Below the pieces are notes generated by a model, which worked only from the letters and a program-made list of their open reading frames with translations, did not search any database and was not told the origin of the DNA. From Rhodanobacteraceae bacterium (GTDB lineage Bacteria > Acidobacteriota > Terriglobia > Terriglobales > Acidobacteriaceae): a stretch of DNA of 62,171 nt. A program made the position numbers and the translations under genes. Below are positions 1-7,086 of this stretch, one piece after another. The stretch spans positions 1 through 62,171 of the forward strand of contig JANXWZ010000072.1 of the NCBI GenBank assembly GCA_025350865.1, given 5' to 3'. Position 1 is the stretch's first letter; every line of letters begins with the position of its first letter.

Positions 1-104
1 GCTCAAATTGTCGGCTAATTCGAAGTGACAGTTCGCAAAGATATCTCTTATGACTTGCTGAGAGACTCGTTCGCCGAATCTGCGACATCTCGCCTTGCGC
101 TTGC

Positions 105-134
105 TTGACAACCAATCCAACCGCTCTCTACCGT
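105..134 (+). promoter_or_regulatory. Possible sigma-70 promoter for the ThuA-like gene
   Basis: A perfect TTGACA lies at 105-110, followed after 18 bases by TACCGT (129-134), which matches the -10 consensus at only three positions. It sits about 30 bases before the ThuA-like start, so the 5' leader would be short. Weak because of the -10 box. Bases 1-104 hold nothing else I can identify. Confidence 0.25.
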
Positions 135-163
135 TGCAACTCCATCCCTTGAAGGGGAACACC

Positions 164-1081
164 ATGCAACGGTCTCTGTTGTGCCTCGCTCTCCTAGTAG
201 CCGCCTCCGCCGTAGCGCAGAACCCCGCGCCCGCGAAGGCGCCGATGAACGGCTACTCCCCCGACGTCAAGCTCCCCAGAATTCCCGATCCATACGCCGG
301 CAAGCCCAAGGTACTGTTCGTCGCGGACACGCATACCGGCAACCAGATCGCGCACGACGCCGTGTCGCATGCGATGGCGGCGATGGAGGAGGTCGCACGG
401 AAGGCCGGGATCGTCGTCTACCTGCGGACGGATTCGGATTGGGTCTCGGGTGAAGAGACATACGGCAAGAACGACTACGCGATGGGCGGCAAGAAGGCGG
501 CGAAGGGGCGCAGCCTGAAGGATTTCGACGCCGTCGTCTTCTACACCAACGGCGAGACCGAGATGACCGATGCGCAGAAGCAGGCTCTGCTGGCGTATGT
601 GCGCGGCGGGAAGGGGTTCGTTGGCATCCACACGGCGACCGCCACGATGTACAAGTTTCCGGAGTACGGCGACATGATCGGCGCGTACTTCGACAATCAT
701 CCGTGGGGGATTATCCCGGCGAAGATCAAGGTGGAGCGTCCGGACTTTCCGGGAATGGAAGGGTTCGTCGCCAACCCGAATGTGACCGAGGAGTTCTACG
801 AGATGATGGCGCCGTATGATCGCAGCAAGGTGGATGTGCTGGCGCGGATTGATCCGGCGTCGCTTGACCTGAACCATCCCAACCTTCATCGCACGGACGC
901 GGACTTCCCCATCGCCTGGATCCGGAACTATGGGACTGGCCGGGTGTTTTATTCGTCGCTGGGGCATCCGGATGCCGCGTGGGACGATCCGCGCGTCACC
1001 ACCATGTATCTGGACGCCATCCGGTGGGCCGTCGGCCTGATCCAGTACCCGGTTAAGCCACATCCAATTCCGGCGAACTGA
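164..1081 (+). CDS. Secreted ThuA-like domain protein
   Basis: A protein of about 305 aa. I chose the ATG at 164 because it gives a clean signal peptide (MQRSLLCLALLVAASAVAQ); an in-frame start further upstream would bury it. The rest is a ThuA-like, class I glutamine amidotransferase-type fold: a strand KVLFVADTHTGNQIAHDAV, then the block DFDAVVFYTNGETEMTDAQKQALLAYVRGG, then GFVGIHTATATMY and NHPWG, and a C-terminal GRVFYSSLGH. ThuA-domain proteins are linked to carbohydrate metabolism and are common as secreted or periplasmic proteins in Acidobacteria and Planctomycetes; the substrate cannot be read from the sequence. Monocistronic by appearance, 48 bases before yajQ. Confidence 0.8.
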   Translation: MQRSLLCLALLVAASAVAQNPAPAKAPMNGYSPDVKLPRIPDPYAGKPKVLFVADTHTGNQIAHDAVSHAMAAMEEVARKAGIVVYLRTDSDWVSGEETYGKNDYAMGGKKAAKGRSLKDFDAVVFYTNGETEMTDAQKQALLAYVRGGKGFVGIHTATATMYKFPEYGDMIGAYFDNHPWGIIPAKIKVERPDFPGMEGFVANPNVTEEFYEMMAPYDRSKVDVLARIDPASLDLNHPNLHRTDADFPIAWIRNYGTGRVFYSSLGHPDAAWDDPRVTTMYLDAIRWAVGLIQYPVKPHPIPAN

Positions 1082-1129
1082 CTCGCAAAACGTCCCCGTC
1101 CGGCATAATAGAACACGCGAGGAAAACCC

Positions 1130-1627
1130 ATGGCGGCAGATAATAGTTTCGACGTAGTGAGCAAGGTAGAGCTTCAGGAAGTGAAGAACGCGATCGACCA
1201 GGCGACCAAGGAAATCGGCGCGCGGTTCGACCTGAAGAACAGCAAATCGAAGATCGAACTCGAAGGCACCGAGGAGATCCAACTGGCGTCCGCCGACGAG
1301 TACAGCCTGACGGCGGTGATCGAGATTCTGTCGCAAAAGCTGGTGAAGCGCGGCATTTCGCTCAAGAACCTGGAGTTCGAGAAGATCGAGCAGGCCGCCG
1401 GCCAGTCGGTGCGGCAGAAGATCAAGTTGAAGCAGGGTATCGCGAGCGAGAACGCGAAGAAGATCGTCGCCGCGATCAAGGATACGAAGCTGAAGGCGAA
1501 TGCGAGCATCCAGGGCGAAACGGTCCGCGTCGTCTCCAAGGACCGGGACGTGCTGCAGCAGATCATGGCCAAACTGAGGGCAGGAGACTTTGGCGTGGAA
1601 CTGCAGTTTACGAACTTCCGCTCCTAA
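1130..1627 (+). CDS. yajQ: YajQ family nucleotide-binding protein
   Basis: 165 aa, the usual size for the YajQ/UPF0234 family. It starts MAADNSFDVVSKVELQEVKNAIDQATKEI, the standard family opening, has the central block SKSKIELEGTEEIQLASADEY, and ends with FGVELQFTNFRS, close to the conserved C-terminus (LQFxNFR). Some family members bind cyclic di-GMP and act as transcriptional co-regulators in Xanthomonas; whether this one does is unknown. Cytosolic. A GGAAA-type ribosome site precedes the ATG. The inverted repeat just downstream may act as a transcription end. Confidence 0.9.
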   Translation: MAADNSFDVVSKVELQEVKNAIDQATKEIGARFDLKNSKSKIELEGTEEIQLASADEYSLTAVIEILSQKLVKRGISLKNLEFEKIEQAAGQSVRQKIKLKQGIASENAKKIVAAIKDTKLKANASIQGETVRVVSKDRDVLQQIMAKLRAGDFGVELQFTNFRS

Positions 1628-1640
1628 TTAATGAGCAAGC

Positions 1641-1738
1641 CTTAACACCGATTGACACCGATTTAAGGCGATCAAAACCGATACGACTTTTTGCTCTATC
1701 GGTATTTATCCATTGAATGGGTGTAAATCGGTGTTAAG
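1641..1738. repeat. Long imperfect inverted repeat between yajQ and the prenyl synthase
   Basis: The ends are a perfect 13-base inverted repeat: CTTAACACCGATT at 1641-1653 and AATCGGTGTTAAG at 1726-1738. Inside, further ATCGGT/ACCGAT copies and a T-rich centre (about 1687-1692) extend the symmetry, so the whole stretch can fold into one long hairpin. It looks like a dispersed miniature palindrome rather than a simple terminator. The remaining bases up to 1815 show no gene. Confidence 0.7.
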
Positions 1739-1815
1739 TTGCTCAGGGTGAAACTGCTGCGCGATAAACGCTCAATCCGATAGTTCGTGCGTCACGCCTG
1801 ATACTCTAACCAGGA

Positions 1816-2820
1816 GTGAGTTCCATTTCCATCGCGACTGCCGCCGAGGTTATCGACCTCCTCCGCGACGACCTCTCCGCCATCGAGCGTGAGTTCGCAG
1901 TTCAGTCCGAATCTTCAGTCCAAGTCATCACCGATATTGCAACCTATCTGATGGCCGGCGGCGGAAAACGCATCCGGCCATTGCTGCTTTTGCTCGCAGC
2001 CAAGGCGCTGGGCTCGAGTTCCGACTCGCGCATCAGGCTCGGCGCGGTCGTCGAGATGCTCCACACCGCGACGCTCGTCCACGACGACATCATCGACGAA
2101 GCGGACACCCGGCGCGGTCGCCCCTCATCAAACACCACCTGGGGCAACAGCAAGTGCGTCCTCGCGGGCGACTGGCTCTACATGCAGGCCTTTCGGACAG
2201 CGCTGGAAGAACGCAATTTCCGCGTGCTCGACCTGCTGATTTCGCTGACCCAGCAGATGGTGGAAGGCGAACTGCTGCAGATGCAGAAGCTCGGCCACCT
2301 GATCAATGAAGAAGAATACTTCGACCTGATTTATCGCAAGACGGCCTGCCTGTTCAAGGTCTCCATGCAACTCGGCGCGGCCATTGGAGACGGCGCAGCC
2401 GCCGACGCAATCTCCGCCCAAGACCAGCCCATGGGGGAGTATGGCCGGAACCTCGGGCTGGCATTCCAGATCGTCGACGACGTCCTCGACCTCACCGCCG
2501 CAGAAGATGTGCTTGGCAAGCCAGTTGCCTCTGACCTCCGCGAGGGCAAAGCGACGCTCGCCGTCATTCACGCGTTGGAACGCGGCACCGGAGCCGAACG
2601 CGAAGCCATCCGCACCGTTCTCGCCGACCGCAACTTCGCCCGTGTCCCGCACTCCCAGATTTTGGAAATCCTGCACCGCTACGGCTCGCTCGACTACGCG
2701 ATGGATACAGCCTGCGCCTACGCCGAGGCAGCCCGCCTGTCGATTGCCGAGCTTCCTGCCTCCGACGCCAAACGAGCCCTGCTTTGGGTTCCGGGCTTCG
2801 TCACCAGCAGAGATCGCTAG
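1816..2820 (+). CDS. ispB: Polyprenyl (octaprenyl-type) diphosphate synthase
   Basis: 334 aa trans-isoprenyl diphosphate synthase. The first aspartate-rich motif is in LVHDDIIDEADTRRG (DDIID) and the second in LAFQIVDDVLDLTA (DDVLD). GGGKRIRP and the Lys/Arg pocket for isopentenyl diphosphate are present. It should elongate farnesyl diphosphate with isopentenyl units to make the side chain of a respiratory quinone; product length cannot be read from sequence, so the symbol is by family. The start is a GTG with an AGGA abutting it (1812-1815) and an in-frame stop at 1807-1809, so no upstream start exists; the unusually tight ribosome site suggests the true start could lie a few codons in. Confidence 0.85.
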   Translation: MSSISIATAAEVIDLLRDDLSAIEREFAVQSESSVQVITDIATYLMAGGGKRIRPLLLLLAAKALGSSSDSRIRLGAVVEMLHTATLVHDDIIDEADTRRGRPSSNTTWGNSKCVLAGDWLYMQAFRTALEERNFRVLDLLISLTQQMVEGELLQMQKLGHLINEEEYFDLIYRKTACLFKVSMQLGAAIGDGAAADAISAQDQPMGEYGRNLGLAFQIVDDVLDLTAAEDVLGKPVASDLREGKATLAVIHALERGTGAEREAIRTVLADRNFARVPHSQILEILHRYGSLDYAMDTACAYAEAARLSIAELPASDAKRALLWVPGFVTSRDR

Positions 2821-2835
2821 TACCTAGCGAGGCAT

Positions 2836-3069
2836 CTAGCCCGGCATTCTGGTTTCCAGATCCTCTTCGATCATCTCTTCGTCTTCGTCGGCCTTCGTTT
2901 CGGCAATCTGGTCGCGGTTCGGTCGAATGACAACTTCGCCACTACCCGTTGGATTGAGTTTGCCCTTGCGGACGTCATCCAACTCATCTTCCTGCCCGTC
3001 GAACCCATCCAGCCACATACCCGCGCACATCCCGCTAAAGCTGTTGATCAAGACCTGTTGCATGCTCAT
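2836..3069 (-). CDS. Small acidic hypothetical protein
   Basis: 77 aa (MSMQQVLINSFSGMCAGMWL...), with a very acidic C-terminus (DEDEEMIEEDLE). I do not recognise it. An open frame continues upstream, but the ATG at 3069 is preceded by a good ribosome site (GGAGGG, about nine bases away), which fixes the start. It is convergent with the prenyl synthase (16 bases between stops) and divergent from the transpeptidase-like gene. No signal peptide or clear membrane segment; the hydrophobic start is short. Confidence 0.5.
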   Translation of the reverse strand: MSMQQVLINSFSGMCAGMWLDGFDGQEDELDDVRKGKLNPTGSGEVVIRPNRDQIAETKADEDEEMIEEDLETRMPG

Positions 3070-3235
3070 GTCCGAATGCCCTCCGACGCGACAGTACGAC
3101 GCCAGACTTCCAGCGTCATCGCGAACAGCATACGCCGACTGACGGAATCTGTCGTCAGGCCAGCGATCGCGCCGGATAGAAACTTTCCTGCCTGGGTTGG
3201 AACCTAATCGCGACCGCCGGTGTCCAAGGGAGTGC

Positions 3236-3769
3236 GTGCCGATTCCCACCGTTCGCCTTGTCGCCATCTTCGTCTCGTTGCAAGTCGCGACCATGCTTGG
3301 GTTCGCCTGCGCGGCGACGCCGCCTCGGGTCTCACCAGCGCCCGGCGAACAGGCCGACCGCATCGTGGTCACAAAGTCCACACATACGCTGGTTCTGTAT
3401 AGCCACGGGGCCGTTCTCCGCACGTACAAAGTTGCGCTCGGCCGAGGCTCCGGCCGCAAAGAGCAGCAGGGCGACAACCGCACTCCCGAGGGCCACTACC
3501 GAATCGACGCCCACAACGCGCATTCGACGTGCCATCTTTCGCTGCACATCTCCTACCCGAACTCCGACGACCGCGCTAAGGCAATTGCGTCCCACCAGCC
3601 ATCTGGCGGAGACATTATGATCCACGGCCTACCCAACGGCCTCGGATACCTCGGCGCCCTGCATCGCGCGACCGACTGGACCTACGGCTTCATCGCGGTT
3701 ACCGATGCCGAGATGGAAGAAATCTACAAGCTCGTTCCCAACAACACCCCCATCGACATTCAGCCCTAG
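3236..3769 (+). CDS. L,D-transpeptidase (YkuD)-like protein lacking the catalytic Cys
   Basis: About 177 aa from the GTG at 3236, preceded by AAGGGA. The N-terminus (PTVRLVAIFVSLQVATMLGFACAA) reads as a signal peptide or membrane anchor. The domain follows: ADRIVVTKSTHTLVLYSHGAVLRTYKVALGRG, NRTPEGHYRI, HISYPNSDD, then IMIHGLPNG (the HG motif) and DWTYGFIAVTDAEMEEIYKLVPNNTPIDI. In this family the last block normally reads DWTxGCIAV, with the Cys as nucleophile for peptidoglycan cross-linking. Here codon TTC gives Phe instead. It may therefore be an inactive binding protein, or a recently decayed gene. Downstream comes an orphan TonB fragment. Confidence 0.75.
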   Translation: MPIPTVRLVAIFVSLQVATMLGFACAATPPRVSPAPGEQADRIVVTKSTHTLVLYSHGAVLRTYKVALGRGSGRKEQQGDNRTPEGHYRIDAHNAHSTCHLSLHISYPNSDDRAKAIASHQPSGGDIMIHGLPNGLGYLGALHRATDWTYGFIAVTDAEMEEIYKLVPNNTPIDIQP

Positions 3770-3783
3770 AGCCAGAAGCCATG

Positions 3784-3815
3784 GCGATACGCGGATAAGA
3801 CGGGTCAAACGGATA
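3784..3815. repeat. Half copy of the TACGCGGATAA dispersed repeat
   Basis: GCGATACGCGGATAAGACGG followed by GTCAAACGGATA resembles one arm of the long inverted repeats at 18406, 28220 and 53436. Only one arm is present here, and it runs directly into the TonB fragment. Confidence 0.5.
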
Positions 3816-3937
3816 TCGACAAGGAAGTCCTTGAGTCGGTTGCCAGGTACCGCTTTCAGCCGGGCACGCTTGACGGCCAGCCCTCCGCGCTCCCCGTCCG
3901 CCTCGAAGTCAACATTCAGCACGGTGCGCAGTACTAA
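3812..3937 (+). pseudogene. Orphan C-terminal fragment of a TonB-like protein
   Basis: One frame reads DIDKEVLESVARYRFQPGTL followed by DGQPSALPVRLEVNIQHGAQY and a stop. This is the end of a TonB C-terminal domain, which in TonB-family proteins runs like A.....RF.PA..DG.PV.V.V...V.F. There is no start codon with a ribosome site, and the frame upstream runs into the dispersed repeat. Only about 41 codons of a domain that is normally about 80 residues remain, so this is a remnant, possibly cut by the repeat element. Confidence 0.6.
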
Positions 3938-3962
3938 GCGCAACCTGCGCTACTTCAAACAG

Positions 3963-3998
3963 AACAGGCGGACTTGCAATGAGCCCGCCTGTTTTATT
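3963..3998. terminator. Terminator between the TonB fragment and the zeta-like gene
   Basis: AACAGGCGG (3963-3971) pairs with CCGCCTGTT (3985-3993) and is followed by TTTATTT. It lies between converging genes and could stop transcription from either side; the T-run favours the plus strand. Confidence 0.75.
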
Positions 3999-4009
3999 TG
4001 CTTCAAACG

Positions 4010-4582
4010 TTAGCTTCTCAGGAGGGCTGCCCAATCGGGAACCGGCTCGACCCAGTGCATGTAGCGAGCATGTCCGAATGCAATCAGAGTGTGGCCCTGG
4101 GGAGTGGAATTATCGAGTATCACTGCAAGGTCAGCTATTGGTAGCAGCCGCTCCATGTTGGCAAGTGTCCTAGGATAGCGTCGGCGTTGGTCCTCTTCAG
4201 GTACGTCATGCCCACCCTTCTTCACTCGCGCCTTCACGCGTTCGATGTTAATCTCTACGGATGACGTTCCGACGAACACGACCATAATATTGAACCCGCA
4301 CTCCTTGGCTCGATGAGCCATCTTGAGATACGTGGCTCCCGAAAGGGTCGTCTCCACGGTAAACGTCTGACCCTTGGCGATCAACTCGTCGGAGAGGCGT
4401 AAAACTCGCTTGCCCGCCTCAATATTGGAGTTTCCAGAGTCGAGCGTCGCTTGCAGGGACTTCGCAATGGCATCTGGATCGAGAACTGGCGTCTGCTGAA
4501 ACTTATCGCGGGCTGTCGAAGTCAGCGTACTCTTGCCGCAACCGTTCGACCCCGCAATGATCGTCAAAACCGGATGAATCAT
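4010..4582 (-). CDS. Zeta-toxin-like P-loop kinase
   Basis: 190 aa. The Walker A motif is in LTIIAGSNGCGKSTLTSTAR; LDPDAIAK and the central FTVETTLSGATYLKMAHRAKECGFNIMVVFVG are typical of the zeta toxin/AAA kinase group, as are ERVKARVKKGGHDVPEEDQRRRYPRTLANM and the C-terminal ADLAVILDNS. Zeta toxins phosphorylate UDP-N-acetylglucosamine precursors and block wall synthesis; many chromosomal relatives of this length are unproven. Its ATG overlaps the stop of a 52-aa ORF (ATGA), so the two are translationally coupled. The pair lies just after xseB on the same strand. Confidence 0.75.
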   Translation of the reverse strand: MIHPVLTIIAGSNGCGKSTLTSTARDKFQQTPVLDPDAIAKSLQATLDSGNSNIEAGKRVLRLSDELIAKGQTFTVETTLSGATYLKMAHRAKECGFNIMVVFVGTSSVEINIERVKARVKKGGHDVPEEDQRRRYPRTLANMERLLPIADLAVILDNSTPQGHTLIAFGHARYMHWVEPVPDWAALLRS

Positions 4583-4737
4583 GCAGCTTCGCTGCGATGA
4601 TCAGCCTGCTTACGTTCTTCCTCGAGAATCCACTCCAGTCTTCGGCGCTCCCACTTCACGCCCTCCTGGCAATCCTTTACCAGACTCTCGGCAAACTTCT
4701 TGATATCGAACGTCTCTACATCAATCCAGTTTTCCAT
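4579..4737 (-). CDS. 52-aa ORF coupled to the zeta-like kinase; candidate antitoxin
   Basis: Translation gives MENWIDVETFDIKKFAESLV then KDCQEGVKWERRRLEWILEE and ERKQADHRSEAA. It is highly charged and predicted almost wholly helical. It stops with TGA overlapping the ATG of the zeta-like gene by two bases, the layout expected of an antitoxin-toxin pair. It starts 24 bases after xseB. The ribosome site is weak (CTGAGCCC before ATG). The known epsilon antitoxin is a three-helix protein of about 90 aa, so this is either a shorter unrelated antitoxin or something else. Function is inferred from position only. Confidence 0.55.
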   Translation of the reverse strand: MENWIDVETFDIKKFAESLVKDCQEGVKWERRRLEWILEEERKQADHRSEAA

Positions 4738-4761
4738 GGGCTCAGTTTACGCCCACTCAAC

Positions 4762-5034
4762 CTAGTCTTCAACGTTACCCATTTCGTCGTCTTCCTGGGG
4801 ATCCTCCACGTCCTCATCTTCCACGTCCATCTCAGCCACCTGAACCCCACCACCCTGGGTCTCCACCAGCACCTGAATCCGGCCTTCGGCCTTTTCCAGT
4901 TCGGCCTTGCAGGCGTTCGAGAGTTGTACGCCTTCCTCAAACAGCCGCACCGAGTCCTCCAGCGACAACTCGCCCCGCTCCAGCCGGTCCACCACCACCT
5001 CAAGCGCTGTCAACTGCTCCTCGAATCGTGCCAT
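4762..5034 (-). CDS. xseB: Exodeoxyribonuclease VII small subunit
   Basis: 90 aa. FEEQLTALEVVVDRLERGELSLEDSVRLFEEGVQLSNACKAELEKAEGRIQVLVE is the XseB signature, a two-helix coiled hairpin that packs on the large subunit XseA. The C-terminal tail is unusually acidic (DVEDEDVEDPQEDDEMGNVED). The enzyme degrades single-stranded DNA from both ends. It follows the methyltransferase/reductase fusion with a three-base gap and is likely co-transcribed with it. No xseA is in the window. Confidence 0.92.
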   Translation of the reverse strand: MARFEEQLTALEVVVDRLERGELSLEDSVRLFEEGVQLSNACKAELEKAEGRIQVLVETQGGGVQVAEMDVEDEDVEDPQEDDEMGNVED

Positions 5035-5037
5035 TGC

Positions 5038-6936
5038 TTAGCCTCTCTCAGCAAAACCCAGAACTTCAGCGGCCAGTTTGTACTTGCCAAACGGCGCGCT
5101 TACCTGCACACCCTGCACCTGATCGCGGACCTCGGACAGCATCTCCCGCGCAATTGCAACACCTTCAGCGATCGCGGCTTCCTTGCTGGCGGCGGCGCCC
5201 ATACGATCCAGAATCTCCTGAGGCATCGACACTTTCAAGTCGTTCTTCATAAACTCCGCGTTCTTGACGCTCGTCAGCGGCCAGATGCCAGCGATGATGG
5301 GGATGCGGAAACCTTCAATCCGTCGGAGGAACTGCTCCAGCAGCCGCAGATCGAAGACTGGCTGAGTGATCCCGTACTCTCCGCCTGCTTCCACTTTGGC
5401 CGCAAATCGGCGTACCTCGTTGTCGATATCCGGAACCCCCGGATTTGCTGCGACGGCAATCGTAAATCCAGTCGAGCCCGACACGGAATTTCCGCCGATA
5501 TCCAGCCCGCGATTCAAATCCCCGACGATCTTTGTCAGTCCAATCGCATCGACGTCGAACACCGCCGTTGCGTTGGGATAGCTGCCCATCTTCGGCGGAT
5601 CGCCCGTCAGGCACAGGATGTTTTTCAGCCCGATCGACGCCGCGCCGAGCAGATCGCTCTGGATGCTCAGCAGGTTGCGATCGCGGCAAGTGTAGTGCAA
5701 CACCGTCTCGATACCGATGCGCTGCTGCAACTGTACGCACAAGCTCATCGCGCTCATCCGCGCACTGGCCCGCGGCGAATCCGGCACATTGATCGCGTCG
5801 ACACCTAAGCGCTTTAGAAGCGAAGCGCCTTCGAGTTCTTTGCTGCAATCGAAGCCCTTGGGCGGGACGATCTCGACCAGAGTGCAGAACTGGCCGGCCG
5901 CGATCATCGCTCCAACCTTCGAACGATCCTTGAGCGGCGGCGGCTCGACGGTTCCCTGCTTCACGGGCTCTGCAACGCCTGATTCCACCACCGCGACGCC
6001 AGTCTCCTGTGCCTCCAGCGCCCGCAGCGCCCCGCGCATCGACCGCGTGTACTGCGGCGTAGTCCCGCAGCATCCGCCGACGAACCGCGCCCCGGCTTTT
6101 ACAAATTTCTTGGCAAAGCTTGCCATGTACTCCGGCGACGTCAAGTAGAGGCTCCGCCCATCGATCGACTTCGGCGTTCCCGCATTCGGCATCGCAGCTA
6201 ACGGAAGGTCTGTAACAAGGCGCATCCGTTCGATCACCGACAGTACAATCGCCGGCCCTTCGCTACAGTTGCAGCCCACGGCGTCCGCGCCCCAGCTTGT
6301 GATGAGTCTTGCGGCATCCTCGGCGGTCGTTCCGTCCAGACAGTTGCCGTCATCGTCGACCGTCACCATCACGATCACCGGAATCCCGCCGCCCTCGGCC
6401 TTGGCTGCTCGCAGCGCAAGCTCCGCTTCGGCCATACCGGTCATAGTCTCGATCACGATCAAATCTGCGCCGACGCCCTGTCCGCCCTCCGCCAGTGCCT
6501 TTACCTGCTGCGCAAACGCGGCGTAGGCCTCGCCCTCAGTCACCTTTGCGTCCGGCCCGAGGCGCACACCCAGCGGCCCGATCGCCCCGGCAACGAATGC
6601 GTCGCTGGCCTGCTTGTCGTGCATCTGGTCGACGCACTCGCGAGCCAGCCGCACACCCGCAACGTTCAGTTCGTAGACCCGGCCTTCCAGCCCATACCGC
6701 TCCAGCCGAACGGCATTGGCGCCAAAGGTGTTGGTCTCAATCACCACTGAGCCGGCCTGCAGGTACTCCGTATGGACGGCCCGAATCAGGTCCGGCTGCG
6801 ACACATTCAGCTCGTCGTAGCAGCGGTTGATGAAGATTCCCCGCCCATACAACATCGAGCCCATTGCGCCGTCGCACAACGCGGTCCCGCCCGCAAACAG
6901 GGCGGCTACCGCTTTGCTTCCTTCAACCTGTACCAT
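5038..6936 (-). CDS. Bifunctional homocysteine S-methyltransferase / methylenetetrahydrofolate reductase
   Basis: 632 aa fusion. Residues 1 to about 310 are a homocysteine methyltransferase domain: ALCDGAMGSMLYGRG, VIETNTFGANAVRLERYGL, the first zinc Cys in VGCNCSEGP and the pair in FVGGCCGTTPQ. Residues about 345 to 632 are a MetF-type flavin reductase: TLVEIVPPKGFD, HYTCRDRN, NILCLTGDPPKMG, FQ-like PVFDL and PIIAGIWPLTS. Such fusions are known in Acidobacteria and Firmicutes, and would couple reduction of methylenetetrahydrofolate to methionine synthesis. Heads a probable operon with xseB and the zeta-like pair. Confidence 0.92.
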   Translation of the reverse strand: MVQVEGSKAVAALFAGGTALCDGAMGSMLYGRGIFINRCYDELNVSQPDLIRAVHTEYLQAGSVVIETNTFGANAVRLERYGLEGRVYELNVAGVRLARECVDQMHDKQASDAFVAGAIGPLGVRLGPDAKVTEGEAYAAFAQQVKALAEGGQGVGADLIVIETMTGMAEAELALRAAKAEGGGIPVIVMVTVDDDGNCLDGTTAEDAARLITSWGADAVGCNCSEGPAIVLSVIERMRLVTDLPLAAMPNAGTPKSIDGRSLYLTSPEYMASFAKKFVKAGARFVGGCCGTTPQYTRSMRGALRALEAQETGVAVVESGVAEPVKQGTVEPPPLKDRSKVGAMIAAGQFCTLVEIVPPKGFDCSKELEGASLLKRLGVDAINVPDSPRASARMSAMSLCVQLQQRIGIETVLHYTCRDRNLLSIQSDLLGAASIGLKNILCLTGDPPKMGSYPNATAVFDVDAIGLTKIVGDLNRGLDIGGNSVSGSTGFTIAVAANPGVPDIDNEVRRFAAKVEAGGEYGITQPVFDLRLLEQFLRRIEGFRIPIIAGIWPLTSVKNAEFMKNDLKVSMPQEILDRMGAAASKEAAIAEGVAIAREMLSEVRDQVQGVQVSAPFGKYKLAAEVLGFAERG

Positions 6937-7086
6937 CTCACCATCCTAAGCCACCTGCCCAAACGCTCCAAACCCGCTTTCCATCGGGGGCCGCATGCGT
7001 CTCACCCCTACACCGTTTGTTATACTCACGAGAGCCTGTTGGCCGAGCATTTCCTGCCGCCGCACTCAAGTTTGGAGCCGTTCAAG

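Noticed and set aside
194..1336. 380-codon open frame on the minus strand across the ThuA-like and yajQ genes
   Set aside because: No domain, Arg/His-rich composition and full overlap with two well-supported genes; an antisense shadow of GC-rich codons.
1641..1738. CRISPR-like or tandem repeat reading of the ACCGAT units
   Set aside because: The units are arranged as one palindrome, not as evenly spaced direct repeats with unique spacers. No CRISPR array was seen anywhere in the window.
4597..5808. 403-codon plus-strand open frame opposite xseB and the methyltransferase/reductase
   Set aside because: His/Leu/Arg-rich, no motif, and covers two clear genes on the other strand.
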